64,000 bases of DNA from Hydractinia symbiolongicarpus (taxonomy: Eukaryota; Cnidaria; Hydrozoa; Anthoathecata; Hydractiniidae). The number at the start of each line of letters is the position of its first letter. Positions within the stretch are counted from its first letter, which is position 1. Location: assembly GCF_029227915.1 (NCBI RefSeq), contig NC_079875.1, positions 11,713,001 through 11,777,000 on the forward strand, given 5' to 3'. The notes below the pieces were generated by a model. It saw nothing but the letters and a program-made list of their open reading frames with translations, ran no database searches and was not told the origin of the DNA. A program made the position numbers and the translations under genes. This document shows positions 1-14,200 of this stretch, one piece after another.

Positions 1-528
1 CTAAATTTGGAATGGAATAATTTGAATATTGATAAAAAAGTTGTTAGTTTTTCTGACAATTTAGTTTGCTAAGAAAAAGAGCCATTAAACACAATAGATA
101 TTATGTTCATTACTCGAGATCCACTGGACCAAATTGACAAATTCTTAATTTGATATAGGTTTAATTTGGCAAATGACCCCAAAAATATTGTTATTTAACA
201 AGGTTTTATTTTATCAAATGTTCACAATTTTCACTACATTCATTTCTCTAAAAGTTCTCCAGTCTAGTTATTTAGTTGACTTTTTTGGATTCTGTCTTTT
301 TGCACACTGAATGGTCCTCTAAAAACAACAAAACAAACAAGATTTCTTTTATCATTTTGGTTAATTTAAATTCCCCTCACACTTTGTAACCCACTATGAG
401 AAATTCTCCAAAAAAATCAACGAGAAGTTATTCCTTACAGATGTTTGTTGGTTTGGTCTACTTGGATTTTTTTTAAAAAAATGGCCCTTGGATAATCTCA
501 AAATGATATATATAGTTTGTACTTTCAG
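1..528 (+). other. Intron of the FERM-domain gene
   Basis: No coding exon is visible. The segment ends in the acceptor TTTCAG at 523-528. The preceding FERM exon must lie outside the window. Confidence 0.6.
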
Positions 529-3500
529 CACTGGTTAGATGGAAGTAAGGAAGTAATGAAGCAGTTAAAAGGTAAATATATTAATCTCGAAATGCTTCAA
601 TATTATTATTTGTATTTAAAACTTAAAATAATATATATTAATGTGAGTGGTTATAATTTCTTGATTTAGTTTGGTCTTTTTAATGAGTCTCAATTTTCTG
701 TTTTAGAATGCAGACAGCCATATATGTTCTTCTTTCGTGTAAAATTTTATCCAACCGACCCAACCAAATTAAGAGAGGAAATCACAAGGTACTTTTCCTA
801 TTATTGATTATTTTTTTGTTTACTTTTTGAAGTTGCAAAACATAAAAAGTTTTTAAAAAATATAAAGATCATATCAGAGTCATAACGGAACAGAACACCG
901 GTGGCAATGCCCTTCCCCAAAACAATTTTTTTGTCAGTTATGGTTAATATTAGTGAGACTTAGGTAGAGGGTACTTTTTACCCAATCCAGGAGGTTGATA
1001 TTTCAAAATTTCCCTTCCCCAAAAGAAAAAAAATGGGTGTATTTAGTTTGATTATGTTTTTTAAGAAGATATTTTATTTGCTATTTTTGAAACTTGGAAG
1101 TTTAATTTCAGAACAGGTGCTATTTGCAAAAGCAAATAAATTTTTTCAAGGAAAGTTTAAAACATTTTATTTTTGGATAAAAGGTGGATTGTTTCTTAAT
1201 ATAAAAAGCTTTGGAAGAGAGATAATAGTACATCTTAAGTTTTAAATTAAACAAAGGCCAGTTTGAAAATTAAATCTTAATGAAAATGTTGATAAGTAAC
1301 ATATATAGTTTATGAATAATTAAAAAGCATTGTTAATTTACATCTATAAATATATCCTGTTTGTAAACACCAAAGCAAGAAATAACAATTTATACAAAGG
1401 GTTTTACCAGTAACCATGAAAAGTCCATTAAAAGTTTTAATTACAACATAAGTTTGTAACCCCAACCCCACCTCATGTTTTTCTCACATAGAAGAAGAGG
1501 TGGTATGAAACTATATTTTTAACTGTGTAGTTTTGACCATCTAAAATGGCCTTAAATTTTCCATTTCCATACAGAGATAGCTTGGGCATTCTTTAATATT
1601 TACAGGTATCCATTGACTTATTTATTTTTAGCAAAAAAGCAGGAAGGGGGGTGGAGACATGCGATGTCAGAGTTGAAAAAATGCTGTGCATGTTAACACC
1701 TATGTAGCGTACACAAGTGCTCAATTGTAATGAAAATATTTTGTAAAAGAAAAACAAGTTTTTTGATAATGTCACTGTAGCTGCGCTTATGCTGATTTTT
1801 GCTATTTCGATACATAAAAGATGTGTCAAGTGCTTTAAAAATATTGGTTAAACTTCTTTTGTGTTTTTAGATATTACTTGTATCTTCAACTGAAAAGAGA
1901 TATCCTTCATGGCAGGTAGGGAATTAAGAAATTTAAATGTAAACTTTATCTTGATTATATTTTTTAATCAGAATAAATAATAATAACTAGGTCAACAATT
2001 TTTTAAAAAACCTTTTAGGCTACTTTGTCCATTCAACAATATCACTGATTTAGCTGCTCATGTTGTACAAGGTAAGAAAATGATTTTCGCCAAAAATTTT
2101 CAAAAAAAGTGTATTGATTTTGCCAGAAATAACACCAAAGGTTTACTTTGTTTACATCACGTGATGAAAACGACTCAATTTGATTTTCTGAAATAAATTT
2201 AACAACTAACTTTTTAAAAATGGTTACCCTAGACACAAAACAAAACAAAAGAATGACCCCTTTGTCCTAAAAAAAAATTAATTTATTCACATACAGTAAC
2301 ATAACAACTTATCCATTGTTCATCACATCTTCATCATTTTTGGAAGTACCATGTATCGTTCTCAACATAACACATTATTTTGGTTTTAATTATTTGTTTG
2401 CAGGATAATTATTCTTTTGTTTCCCACCTGAATTTGTCACATATCATACTTTTTCAGTCAGATCAGCTGATTTTGGTATGATACACACTATCAGCCTTGT
2501 CATTTGAATAAGTCTTAACACATTAACAGTAACATGTAAAAAACTTACCTTGGAATATATTATATAATCAACCAGCAAATATTGTGCAAGTGTCGCCATT
2601 TTTTTCTGTGTATATATCTGTGCACATATTTTTATGTATTACTTATTTGATAATGGCAATATACACAAATATGGAACTCTGTGTACTTCTCCATTTCTTG
2701 ACAAAATTTTCCTTTGTTGTGTGAGTTGCAATGGCTTTGGTTGAAAATGTAAAATATAATGGATATTTTTTAAATTTAGGTACGTTTGATGTCATGCAAT
2801 ATATAATTGTAACATATAATTAAATAAGCCATTTTGGTGCACTTTTTAAACCACGACATACATGTTGAAAAAATAAACAATATATATACATTATGGACTC
2901 AAAATAATTTTCTTGTCTAAAGAGCGGAGAAATATGAATTTCAACAAATTTTGTATGTACATGGATACATATGTCAGCGATTCGTCAACTCTTTAGTTTG
3001 TTCATGGCGTAATCTTTAAAGTATAAGAAAGACTGGATTTCTGAAAACATTTTTTTCTTGTTTATAGCGGAGATAGGTGACTACAGTGAAGAAGAACATG
3101 GTCAATCCTATTTAAGTAACATGAAACTGCTTCCAAGACAGGTACATCGGTGTTATAGAAAATTTATTTCAACTAAATACTATAAGATTTGGATTTCCTT
3201 AAAACATATTTCATGGATACAAATCTTTGAGAAGTCCTTTTATTTTTTGAAAAAGCTTTGTTGAATAAAGAAATAACATGAAAAAGGTCAAAAGAATTTT
3301 TAAAATGTTGCTAGTTGTTATTTTGAAATGTGCCATTTCCATTGTTTTCTTATTAATGGTTACCAAATATAAATCTAATCAAAACAACACTGTTGTATTT
3401 CATTGGCTTTCCTGTTGTTTTCTCACTGACAGAACGATTCTAAACATTTTTAAACTCTTATTATGGTAATGTTTATCCCTAGAATGAAAAGCTTGAAGAG

Positions 3501-6414
3501 AAGATCATGGAATATCACAAAACTCTTTCTGGTTATAACCCAGCAACAGCAGAAAATCGATTTCTAAATCTTGCCCGTAGTCAAGATCTTTATGGTGTTG
3601 ACCCCCACCCTTGCAAGGTTTTTAAATGTTTATTATTCAAAAATATGTGTTTACAGAATTACTATTCTTGGTTACACTAACATACATACCTTTCTTTACT
3701 AGGACCAGGATGATCTGCCATTATATCTAGGCTTAACACCACAAGGAATACAAATCATTAGAGAAGCAAGACGAGTTTCAGGATTTATCTGGTAAAAACT
3801 TACTGACTAATGTATGTCAAAAGCAAAGTAGCTAAGCTACTCCATTAAAGCGGAGTGTCAACTGGCTGTTTCAAATATTACTGTTTAAAAAAACGTATGA
3901 GTTGATTATGCAACTTTTCTGTTTCAGGTCTGATGTAAATAAAGTCTCCTATGATAATAAAATATTTTATGTTCAAACAATATCTAAAAAGGTGAGTATA
4001 TATTCTTCAACTAATGATTCTTATATTCTTCAACCAATGATGTTAAAATTATTTTTCAAAAGTCAAGTGATACTCTTTCTACTCCCTTTTGCTTTGCAAA
4101 TTTAATTTTGTTGTCTTGCCCTGTTTCCAGAAAAAGACAAATTATGCATTTCGATTAAACGATACACCATCATGTAAACATTTATGGAAGTGTGCAGTTG
4201 AACACATGTCATTTTATAGGTGAGTTGTTAACACGAAAACGTTTTTTTAAATTGTAGCCAGAACTTAGTTTTGATGTTACGGATCAAAAGGTAAGTTTAT
4301 CAATCTGATATAAGTTTTTTAACCCAAAATGATTAAGTTAACGGAAAGTGTTGCATGATGTGACTTTGGTAATTTTATGTTATAAATTTGACACATTTAA
4401 CTAAGCAAGAATAAATGTGAAACTAAGATTGGTTCAAGCCAATCAAACACTGATCATAACAGGCAAGCGTAACCAGCAATTGGAATATGGCTAGGTTGTG
4501 TATAAGCATCTTGATATAAGTTCCAGTTTTGTGGTGACCTGCTAGCTGTATAAATTTAAGCATTGACAGAGAGCATGACAGCATTACGCTAGCGGAATAT
4601 AAATTTACATAGTATAGGCACCTGCGCAAAGAAAGTTTGCACGCAAATCATTTGTAGCTTGCTTTATTGAGTTTCACCTCCAAAGAATATCTCAGTACAT
4701 GATGTATCTACTATATTTTTTTGGAAAACCTTTTTTTTGTTTGTTTTTCTTAGTGAGGAACCAATCAAAGCACAAGTTCCAAAACGATCAGCATTATCGC
4801 CTCAAAATATTTTCAGGAGAAGTAAATACAAGTTTAGGTAATTGTGTTTGTTTTCTAAAAAATATATTTTCATCGTGTTTGCCAAAAAAATACCTTAAGA
4901 GCACATTATACTTTGTTTTTATGAAACTTTCCCAGCAGTGAATGTTTTGATTACGGTTTATCAAGACTTTATTTGGCTTTTAAGTTCTTGAAACTGACCA
5001 GAAATTCTAAGACTGACACACTTTAGTTAATAAACGTCCAGATGAATAATTTGTGACTTTGCGTAATATCAATATTTGTAATTATTTTGACGCCAATCTT
5101 TTTTGTTTTAGTGGAAAAACAGAACATGATTTGAGAAGTAGTACTGAACAATACAACCGCTCCACTCCTGTTGCTTTTGAAAGGTAAAACATTTAATCAC
5201 ACGATGACCTATTTTTTTTCTTGTTTGGCGCTTCTTCTACAGTGCAAATTATATCATAATTGCACTGTGTGGACTGCAATTATTTCTTAATTGCACTCTA
5301 GGATCTTAACTGCACTCTTTAAGGAGCACCGATAATTTAAATATTTATTTTCTCGCGTTTTATGATAAGTAAAAAAGACATATCTTTACAATGAATCAAA
5401 CTAATTATAAATTGGGTAATAAAAAAATCAAAACATTGAAATTGATACCCTGTGCTACTCTTACAAAAATAGTTCGTTATGTGATTAGCTCGTAATCGAA
5501 TGTTTAAATAATGGAACTCGTAATTTTTTTGCTTTTTAAATTTATCCTCGTCTTCACGGATTCAGTAAATTAAAAACAAAAAAAAAGCTTGTTCGATTAT
5601 TTTTTAATTGCACTCGTAAACGTGCGATTGCATTTACTAATTATATAATACATAACAAAAGTTAATAATGTAATGTCCAGTAAAACACAAATTAAAATAA
5701 AGCAGGTGTTCTTGATGATTTACTGTACATACAAAATATGTGCTTTTACTGAATATTTTTTCAAAATTTGTGCCCTAATCTGCATGCATTTAACAAGCAT
5801 AAGTTATTGTTTTGTTTTTTAGAAAATCAAGCTTAAGAGCATCTATTCAGAAGAACTGTTTATCCATGTCTAACCTTGAGAAAATACCACAACCGTACTC
5901 GTCTAAACAAAACAGTGAGAACAGACCAGAGGAGAATGGAGTACCATTAGATTCGCAAACACAATCTACTTTCTCTGATCAAAATCCTGAGCAAGAAGAT
6001 GATCTTGCTGAGTTCGAAACTAGAGATTTTCCCAGAGACCCTGAGTCATGTCGCGATTCAATGATGCTAGATGATGTATCAACATCTAGTTCTTTAGAAA
6101 TGAACAATTTACCACCTGTAGCAAGTACACCACAACCACCGCCGCCACCCAGCATAAATGTTGAAAACTTCGATGAGCCTCCCGTGAATGGCACAGCAAT
6201 TAACACACCGGCCAGTAGCACAACACCAAATAGCACAATGGTTAATAGCACAGTAAGAGAACCTGATCAACAAAGACCACAGCCCCAACCGTCTATAATA
6301 GCCACAACAACATTCACAGACTTATATAAGAATCCGTTCATTTTGCTGTTACTTCTAGCCGTTGCAATAATCCCAGTTGCTATTGTACTTCAATTGAAAT
6401 TCAGAAGTTCATAA
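529..6414 (+). CDS. FERM domain protein, FRMD3/FRMD5-like (5' partial)
   Basis: Twelve exons join in one frame (1422 nt, 473 codons plus stop): 529-571, 707-788, 1871-1915, 2019-2071, 3068-3141, 3483-3617, 3703-3791, 3928-3991, 4131-4219, 4754-4837, 5112-5183, 5823-6414. All introns are GT/AG. The protein enters inside FERM lobe F1 ([14 protein letters not shown]), runs through F2 ([26 protein letters not shown]) and F3 ([11 protein letters not shown], then [12 protein letters not shown]), and continues into a FERM-adjacent segment ([18 protein letters not shown]). The last exon encodes a Ser/Thr/Pro-rich low-complexity region with a PPPPP run and ends in a hydrophobic segment ([18 protein letters not shown]) six residues from the stop, so it is probably a C-terminally anchored membrane protein. 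FERM proteins of the FRMD3/5 group link membrane proteins to actin and carry a similar C-terminal membrane segment. The start codon and first FERM exons lie left of the window. FRMD3 and FRMD5 cannot be told apart here; the family call is firm. Confidence 0.85.
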
Positions 6415-6433
6415 CTATTATATGAGTTTTCTA

Positions 6434-6439
6434 AATAAA
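6434..6439 (+). other. polyadenylation signal AATAAA
   Basis: A canonical AATAAA lies 20 bases after the stop codon of the FERM gene, in a suitable place for 3' end formation if the 3' UTR is very short. Later A/T-rich alternatives exist, so usage is not certain. Confidence 0.45.
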
Positions 6440-8251
6440 GTATATGGTGACCAGATGAAATGTTCTTTAAGAATGTCAATATTTATTTTGGGGCAAAAGA
6501 AATGCTCGTTATTTTCAAACAACTTGCTGTTTTAAGATTAATATTCTAGAGAAGTTTAACATACATAATAGTTTTTAATTTCATTTTAGACATTTTTAGG
6601 TTTTAATTATGCATCTTTTATTCTTTTTTGTGTCATGTATTCATTTAATGTGATTATGTTTTTACAACTTTGGTTTTTAACGTTCAAATTATGCAATAAC
6701 ATGTCTGGATGCGCACAACCTGCTGGTGGGTTGTGCACATACCAGACTGCAATCTTCAAATATTGATACGGTAGCGTCATGCAGACAAGACAATTTTTTA
6801 TCAGATATATTCTTTCTCTGTTATAGTAAATATGTTTGGATAATAAAATTACATGATGGTTACTTTCATTAATACACTAATTTTTTTCTCTCTTGTTATG
6901 TTCTTTTATTATTTTAGTTTTTATTTTACTGATACTGGTGTTTAGTCAAAAGGGAAATAACTGTAAAATAAGGCGTAAAGACACTGAGAAAGTCTGTTTT
7001 CTCAGCTTTATGTATTGATATCAAAGCAAGGGAAAGATTAATCCTCCAGCAAGCATTGTTTTACACAGTATGTGTTGATTTTTCTTATACCACTACAATG
7101 TCTATTATTTTTGGGATAGAGATTATTGATATATTAAAGGTTTTACTAACATATGTTTGAAGTAATCCATTTGTTTGCATTTGTTTGTTTGCATGATTTT
7201 TCAATTCCAGTTTTTGTGAATATAATTTTTATTTGTTTCAGTCATTATTTTTTATTAAAATATGTGTTTTAATTCTCATTCTTGTATATATAAATAATTT
7301 GTTACAAGAGGCATTACCTAGCAACAAATTGTATTGCTCTTAACCTCTCCAGCCCCCTTGCACAACACAAAATTTAAGCAAGGTCTTTTTTTATTTCATT
7401 TTGTTTATTTTCAGCTAGAATTATCTGAATATTTTTGGATTGTGCACTGCTCTTGGTAACCTAATGTAGGAAAATGGCAATTTCCTTCAGTTTGAAAGTT
7501 GGGGTAGGGAGGGGTAGTTTTTGCAAAGAATAAACATAAGGGAAGTATTAAAGTATTCAATCGAAATGAGTGGCAAGGTTTTCTGTAATTTGGTGTTGGT
7601 GTCCCTACAATTAGGCTAGAGTATATAGTTTGATTTCTTTCCATTTTTGCTCAACTTTTTTTATCTTTCAAACAATTTCTTAACTGATATAGGAAATTGC
7701 CACTATATATTTAAGGCTAATATTTTTAAAGCAGTTTTAATTTGGCAAACATGTATTTTTTGCCTTCTGTTAAAAAATAGCTATCAGTTTTATTTTATTT
7801 TAATGTTGATATACGTTTGCTTTTCAGTTTTACTTTGGTGTGAAGAGCCACAGCAGCTTTGTATACACAATTACAATGGTCTTGTTAGAGGTGAATTCAG
7901 TTTAGTCTAAAGAGCTTACACCAGGGAGAGTTGTGACCTGAGTATGTACAATTGCATAAAATCTCTCCCCTAATTCTCTCGAGAGTTCAAGATATCACAA
8001 GTTACTCACCTCTGCAGGTTTAAAAAACTTAACATAGTGTGTTAATGTTATTTTATATCCTTTAAGTTTTTAAAAGGTTTTGAAAGTGTTGCATTTAAAA
8101 CTTAGGCTAGTAATATTTTTTTCCTTTAGCTTAACTAAAATATTTTTGTTTGCTGTCTATCAACAACGTTGTAAACATAAGTCCTGTGCTACTTTTATCT
8201 TGATTGTCATGCATTGTTAAAATTTGTTTATTGTAATGATTTAATTTAGTG
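6440..8251. other. Intergenic region between FERM gene and CTC1
   Basis: No recognisable gene. The two genes are in the same direction, so this 1.8 kb should carry the FERM gene 3' UTR and the CTC1 promoter and 5' UTR. Short ORFs on both strands (for example around 7411-7910) have no recognisable domain and mostly lack ATG starts. The CTC1 start is preceded by an in-frame TGA at 8237-8239, and TTTAG at 8245-8249 could be a splice acceptor for a leader exon. Confidence 0.5.
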
Positions 8252-11200
8252 ATGCATCCATGGCTTAAATTATTTTCTTCATATGTAAACAAACAATTCC
8301 CAAGTATACAACATAACTTGCAATATTCCCTGTTATTTATACAAAATTATTGCAAGCAACAGAATATTCTTCAGTTTACGGAGGCGTGTGATTTTTTGTC
8401 GACCGCAACTTTCGTAACAATCCAAGACATTCGTTCAATAAAAAATGGGTTTGTGAGTACATTATCATTAAGTGAGGATAAACATAAAGCATCTAAAAAT
8501 AGATATGTTTTAGTTTGTTGTTTAAGCTGGCAAAAATTAGATCAAAGTAATGCTTATCTTCTGAAAGATGGAACTGGTGAGATTGAATGCTTGCTTTTAT
8601 CAAAAGCAAACAAGGCTTTAAATGATGAAATTGTCATGCTAACTAACTGGTCGTATATACCATCCAACTGTGCTGAAAAACCAATATTTAGTTATTTCGG
8701 AGAACTTCGAAAAGATCTTCTTGATTATGTTGAAATAAACGATTTGGTATTGTTCACATTAGCAAAAAATGATGCATCAAACTTTGCCACTGAAACAAGT
8801 TTTATGTCTATTTCAGAATACTTTGAAATGTATCAGTCACCCAAAAATCATAAAATGATAAATTTGAAAGGTCTTGTCGTCTCCAAATCTCCTATTCACA
8901 AGTTACGAGGGTGTAACCCGTTCTTTTTAATTCGTCTTCAATGTGTTTATAATACAGCAAAATCTGTAGTTGTTGTTATTCATGGTTATGAAAACATACA
9001 CTGGAATAACTGTATTCAATTATTTCATATTGCTCAAATGACCAACCTAAAACATACTGTAATGAATAAAGGGAAAAAAGAAGAACGAATAATATTGTGT
9101 GCAAAACAAGCTTCTGCGATCAGTTTTACTGTAGATGTGAATAAGAAAGTCATTATTGAGCCAGCTCATCTTCATCTCAACACTGTTCATTATACTGTAA
9201 GTGTAATGAATTTTTTATTATAATTTTTATTATGTAGTAATTCAAATAAGTTCATTCTTGCTTGCAGATTGTTTACCTTTCACCCTTTAAGAGCCATATG
9301 CTCAAGCCTAACATTGTTACTTAACTTTACTGAATTAATAGGTACGTAATGATTTTTAAAAAATCTAGTGTAAACACGAGTTGTTGAACTGATGTAGAGA
9401 TTGTGAAATAAAACTTTGTGACACATCTTTCTACATTCTAGCTTACTCAGCTTTCAAATTAAATGGATAATGTTATTGTTAGTTTTGCTACTAAAAAAAT
9501 AAATGTTAACCAAATGTTACATGACAATGCTTATGATTGTCATGTAACATTTGGTTAACATCTATTATAACATCAATGCTTATGAAAAGTGCTATTTGTC
9601 TTCTTCCCTATAAGAATTTAGTTATATATTTATTTATTTACATAGGGCGTAATCACAAGCACTAAAGATGCAGAGTTTGGTTTATACTATTTAGACTACA
9701 AAATCAAGTAAGATAAATGGTGTTGAAAAGTTAATCTTCTATTGAAACAAATAACTAACAAATACATTTTTTCGTTCGAAAAAAGGGAACTAATTGTCGC
9801 AGGAGTAAACTTTGCTAGTGAAAAAAATTATTTTTCAAGAATTAATTTTGCAAATTGAATAGATTTCAATTTTTCATGGAATAAATTATTGCGGTTGCTT
9901 GATTTTTTAGCTCTCATTTTTATAACTAAATGACTTTTCAGTATAAATGACTTTAGAATAACAGTGTTAAGGACAAATTTTCACAAAGTTTGTTGATTAA
10001 AAAATGTTTCAGGAATTTATTTTCGCGGATTAACTGCCCTGAAATATTTCGCTGGCATAAACAAAATAGATAAATAAATGCCAAATCTAAGTAAAAATAT
10101 TCCTGCAAAATTAGTTCCCTTAAATGATGTTGGACTTATATTATAGAGCTTAAAAAGTTTGCTAACAAAATTTTTAAAAAGCTCTTTTCGTTCTCACGAT
10201 ATTCTCATTTAAAGAATTTCAGATTTAATTATGCTACATGAATTATGATGTCATATTTAAGTAATAGCAAATTTGGAAATTTTCTTTCATCAGTAATTCT
10301 AAACCTGTAGAGGGGTGTGCATCCAAACTTTATCAATGCATAGATATTATAAAGTTTAATTGATTAATATAAATTTTTTTCCAAAATGACACTTGTTTGC
10401 TCATCCCAGGCCTCTTAATTTTTTGCCGCGACCCAATAACTTGGGATCTTTATGTCCGTTTGCAATAAAATTTTGTGAGTAAACATACAGGGCTTTACAA
10501 GTTTACCAAGTTGCAGATCCTGAGTTATTTGGTTGTCAGCAAAAACATCTTTTTATACTTTGGGTTCCCTTTAAGGTAAACTTATCCAAATATAATCTGC
10601 TCTTGTTGAATTGTTTGTTTTGTTCTATCACAAGACTTAAAACATTATGTAGGTTGCTTGGCAAAATATATATTTTGGCTAGCAAACACAACGCTTAATA
10701 TTTCTTGGGAAATATAGTTCTCACTCTTACCATTCTAGACTACTTCTATCTCATCAACCTTGCTTAGGCCTTGGAAAGGGTTTACGAAAGGGTGCAAGTA
10801 TCATGTTATATAATGTTCACAAACTTGACATAGTACGTAAGTCTGTTGAATCTTATCAAAACTATTTCAAGTTAGCACAAACAATTGTTGTGTTTTTTTA
10901 CTTTTTCTGTACGACTTACAATCATTTCATATAATCTTCTGACTTGTGACTTGTTGAAATGTTTAAATGAATTTGTTATAGGAAGACGAAGTGATTTTAT
11001 GTTGTTGTACCATCAGTACTGTACAAATCAAACGATTTTCAGATGATGAAACTTCATTTAATGTGTGTTATGGGTATTTTACCTTTTACTATCCCTTTAA
11101 AGAAATCCCTAAAGACTATTTATTATGCCTAAATTCAGCCTAATGTCTTATTTCCCCACAAAAAATTGTTTAACGTTTTTAGCGTTACGAGGACTTGCTT

Positions 11201-14200
11201 TTCGTAGAGACAGGGATGAAGTCTCAAGTATGTACTTACGGAGTAGTGAAATAGGCCAAAAGCAAACTGGAGTGAACAAGGGAGGGGGTCACAAATAGTG
11301 AATATTTGAGCAAACACTATCACACAGGCCTAGATTTAGGTAACTGATTAATCTTCGTTGATCATTGCGAATGGCGATCAGGAACTGTGTGATAACACAT
11401 GTCCAACCGGAATATCAACACTTTATTAACTATCACCTTGGTTGGACAGCCATTCAATTGCGCTATAATTTCTGTAGAAGATTTAAATTACTATATTTTA
11501 TTTAAAAAGGAAATGGTGCCAGAAAAAAGCTTGAACATTGTGTAATTATTCAAAAATTATTGCATGAGGATATTATTGTATGTGTGATTTTTGAAAGTGC
11601 TGTGCATAATTAAGGCATATTAATAACATGTAAAGGATGATGAAAATCTTCTCCTGTAGCCATTTATTGCCCAACTTCACCCAATCGCTTCAAAATGCCA
11701 AGAATTATCAGCGTCAGAATATTTGTGGATCATCCAGAGTTTAAAAAAGATTAACTCACTTCATAAGTCTTGTGAAGTAAACAAGTATGTACTTTACTTG
11801 TTGTTAGTATCTGTTGTTATTGACTTGTTAACATGTGTTAATGTGTAAATGATTGGATTCTTGTTTTACTGTAGATCTAAAATAAGAACGCATACGTATT
11901 TCGGTTTTTCTACTCCAAATTTAAAATTTTTTTTTAGTTTTTAAACCTCCTAGCATTCTAATTTTTGGCTTTTTTAAAAAATGGTAAAAAAAAATCTAAC
12001 TTTTAGGAAAAATACCTAGTTATTCCACTTTGTGTTATTTTTTCCATTCTTGTTACCTATTAGATAGAATGTTGTTAAATTTGAATTTGTTTTAAAATCT
12101 TCTTGTTTAAGTCTTTTATTATCAGGTTCAAAAATAAATAGTTCTAAATAGCTTTCACTCTAGTTTACTGGAATTTATTTGTTTATTTTTTTTTTTTTGC
12201 AGATTTACATAATTTGTTTTTGTTATATTTTTTTTTTTATAGTTGGGCGCAAAGTGACTATTGGAGGAGTGTTTTTAAAATCCTATCCTCTTTTACTGCA
12301 AGCGAAAACAAAAGATCGATATTTTCAGAATTTATTGATCTCCCTCATGCTTGTGTTTTTACACAAAGATTAAAACAACCATCAGTGCATCTTATGTTCG
12401 TAAAAGATCTGCTTCATATTTGTGAAGAATATAAAGATAGTGAGACTTCAAAATGGTTAACATCTTCGTTGGATTGGATGAATGGGCGTGAGTTTGACCA
12501 GTATCAGAACGTGTGTGATGAACATAAATGGGAGTACACGATAATTGATTCAGAATCACTTGAAAAACAATTAGTAAGGCTTTCTCCCAATTTCTTTGGA
12601 ATTGACACCTCAAACTTTGTTACTTTTAGTGATAACCAAAAATTTCTATTGTACGCTTCTGTCGAAAAATGTTTTTAAAACTTAAAATAGCTAAACGCCT
12701 ATTTATTCAAGTTCTCCATTTTTAGACTACTTGAAGATACCTAAAGTGGTTTAGATTTTTTTTTGTTTTTTTTTTTACTTTAAAAAATCTTTTTTTCATT
12801 AGTTAAAATAATGTTTTGCTGTTTCTTTTTTACAGGTGATTTTCGGTTTAGTTAAGTATGAGAACGGAATGCCGAAACTAATCAGTGGAGACAATGAGAT
12901 ACTCATAACAGGGTAAAATTTTAAAATTTTTACACTTGCTTAAGTCTTTGTTGTTCTGTGTTTATAACTCTATAAATGTTCATAAACTCTTTTTTGTTGT
13001 TGAAAGCTCCAGAAATTGTTTCGGTTGCTACAAATTGATGTTGGATCGCTAGCTCAGCAGTTCCACATATCTGTCTTATCACAAATGCTACTTCGTTGTA
13101 TGAAAGTGATTCCTCAACTTTTAAGACAAGGAACTTTGTTCTGATTGCATTCTCGGGTCTATGAGTCCACTTTGTTTTTAAAATGAAAGTTAAAATAAGG
13201 TGGCCGACAGTACTGGAAATCCTTAAATTGCTATGGGTATCCTTTTCTGTTTTGGTACTGGAAATGTGCATGAAAAAAACAAAAGTCTATGTTACTCTAT
13301 GAATGGTTGCAAACTCCTGAAAACGTGAAACGTTAGATTTGCCAATCGTCCTGTTTTTTTTTTTCACTTGCTGACATGATCCTTGTTCTGAAATAAAACA
13401 TTTTATGCAATGACATTATTTTTGTCTGCAAAACCTTTTTCTCTCTGAATTTTTTAGTAATTATATTGATTCTTGTTTGTTGTGAGTTGATATGGGATTA
13501 GTAGTTTTGTGCATCTTTGTTGTGTTATTTATAATTTTATTTATACTGAGTACACTATACCATCATGCATTGCCTTGTTTGATGGTACGAACATATAAAG
13601 CTTCTCAAATTCCTTTATTTAAATTTTTCACAAACCTTCTTCATTTTTTGTTCATTTCTGAAATTTCGTTATATTCGACGTCACTTTTTAAGGTTTGATA
13701 GTGAAACGAGAATTTTCAGTCAAAAGTTTGCCGAAATTTCTCTAGAGATAATCTCCCATTCCACAACAAATTTCTTAAGTTGCAAAATTTATTGCCATGT
13801 AGGGTCTATTTGATTTCTTTGATAATATTTCATGCAGGTGTCTTTAACTTTTTAATGAATAGAGCGTAATAAGTCCTGTTTTATGGGGTACCAAAATTTC
13901 TTTCTTGTTTCTTCGACAATTAGACCACTGTTTACACAAAAAGGTTAGTACCACTTCCCATGCAACATAAGATTTTGCATAAAAAATGTACATGTGCACT
14001 CATCCCTGTTTGCGGAAAATATAAACAACAGACCACAAAGATGTGTATTTGACTGAAAAAAAGAAACTTGATATTGTTGTGTTTTGAAATTATGGTGATT
14101 TAATAACTGTAAATGTAAATATAAAGGATAATAATATAAAAATAATATAAAATTGGATCTTAACACACTGAGGCTGGGGATTTTGAGGCTTTTAAGGCTC

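Noticed and set aside
9268-9341. Possible extra CTC1 exon with acceptor CTTGCAG and donor ATAG|GTACGT
   Set aside because: It has a stop codon in the frame set by exon 1. Skipping it gives VHYT|GVITSTKD with matching phases and keeps the whole 12-exon frame open.
12574-12678. Extension of CTC1 exon 6 to the end of its open frame
   Set aside because: No usable donor in the right phase lies in this part. The GTAAGG at 12574 joins in phase to VIFGLVKYENG, so the rest is taken as intron.
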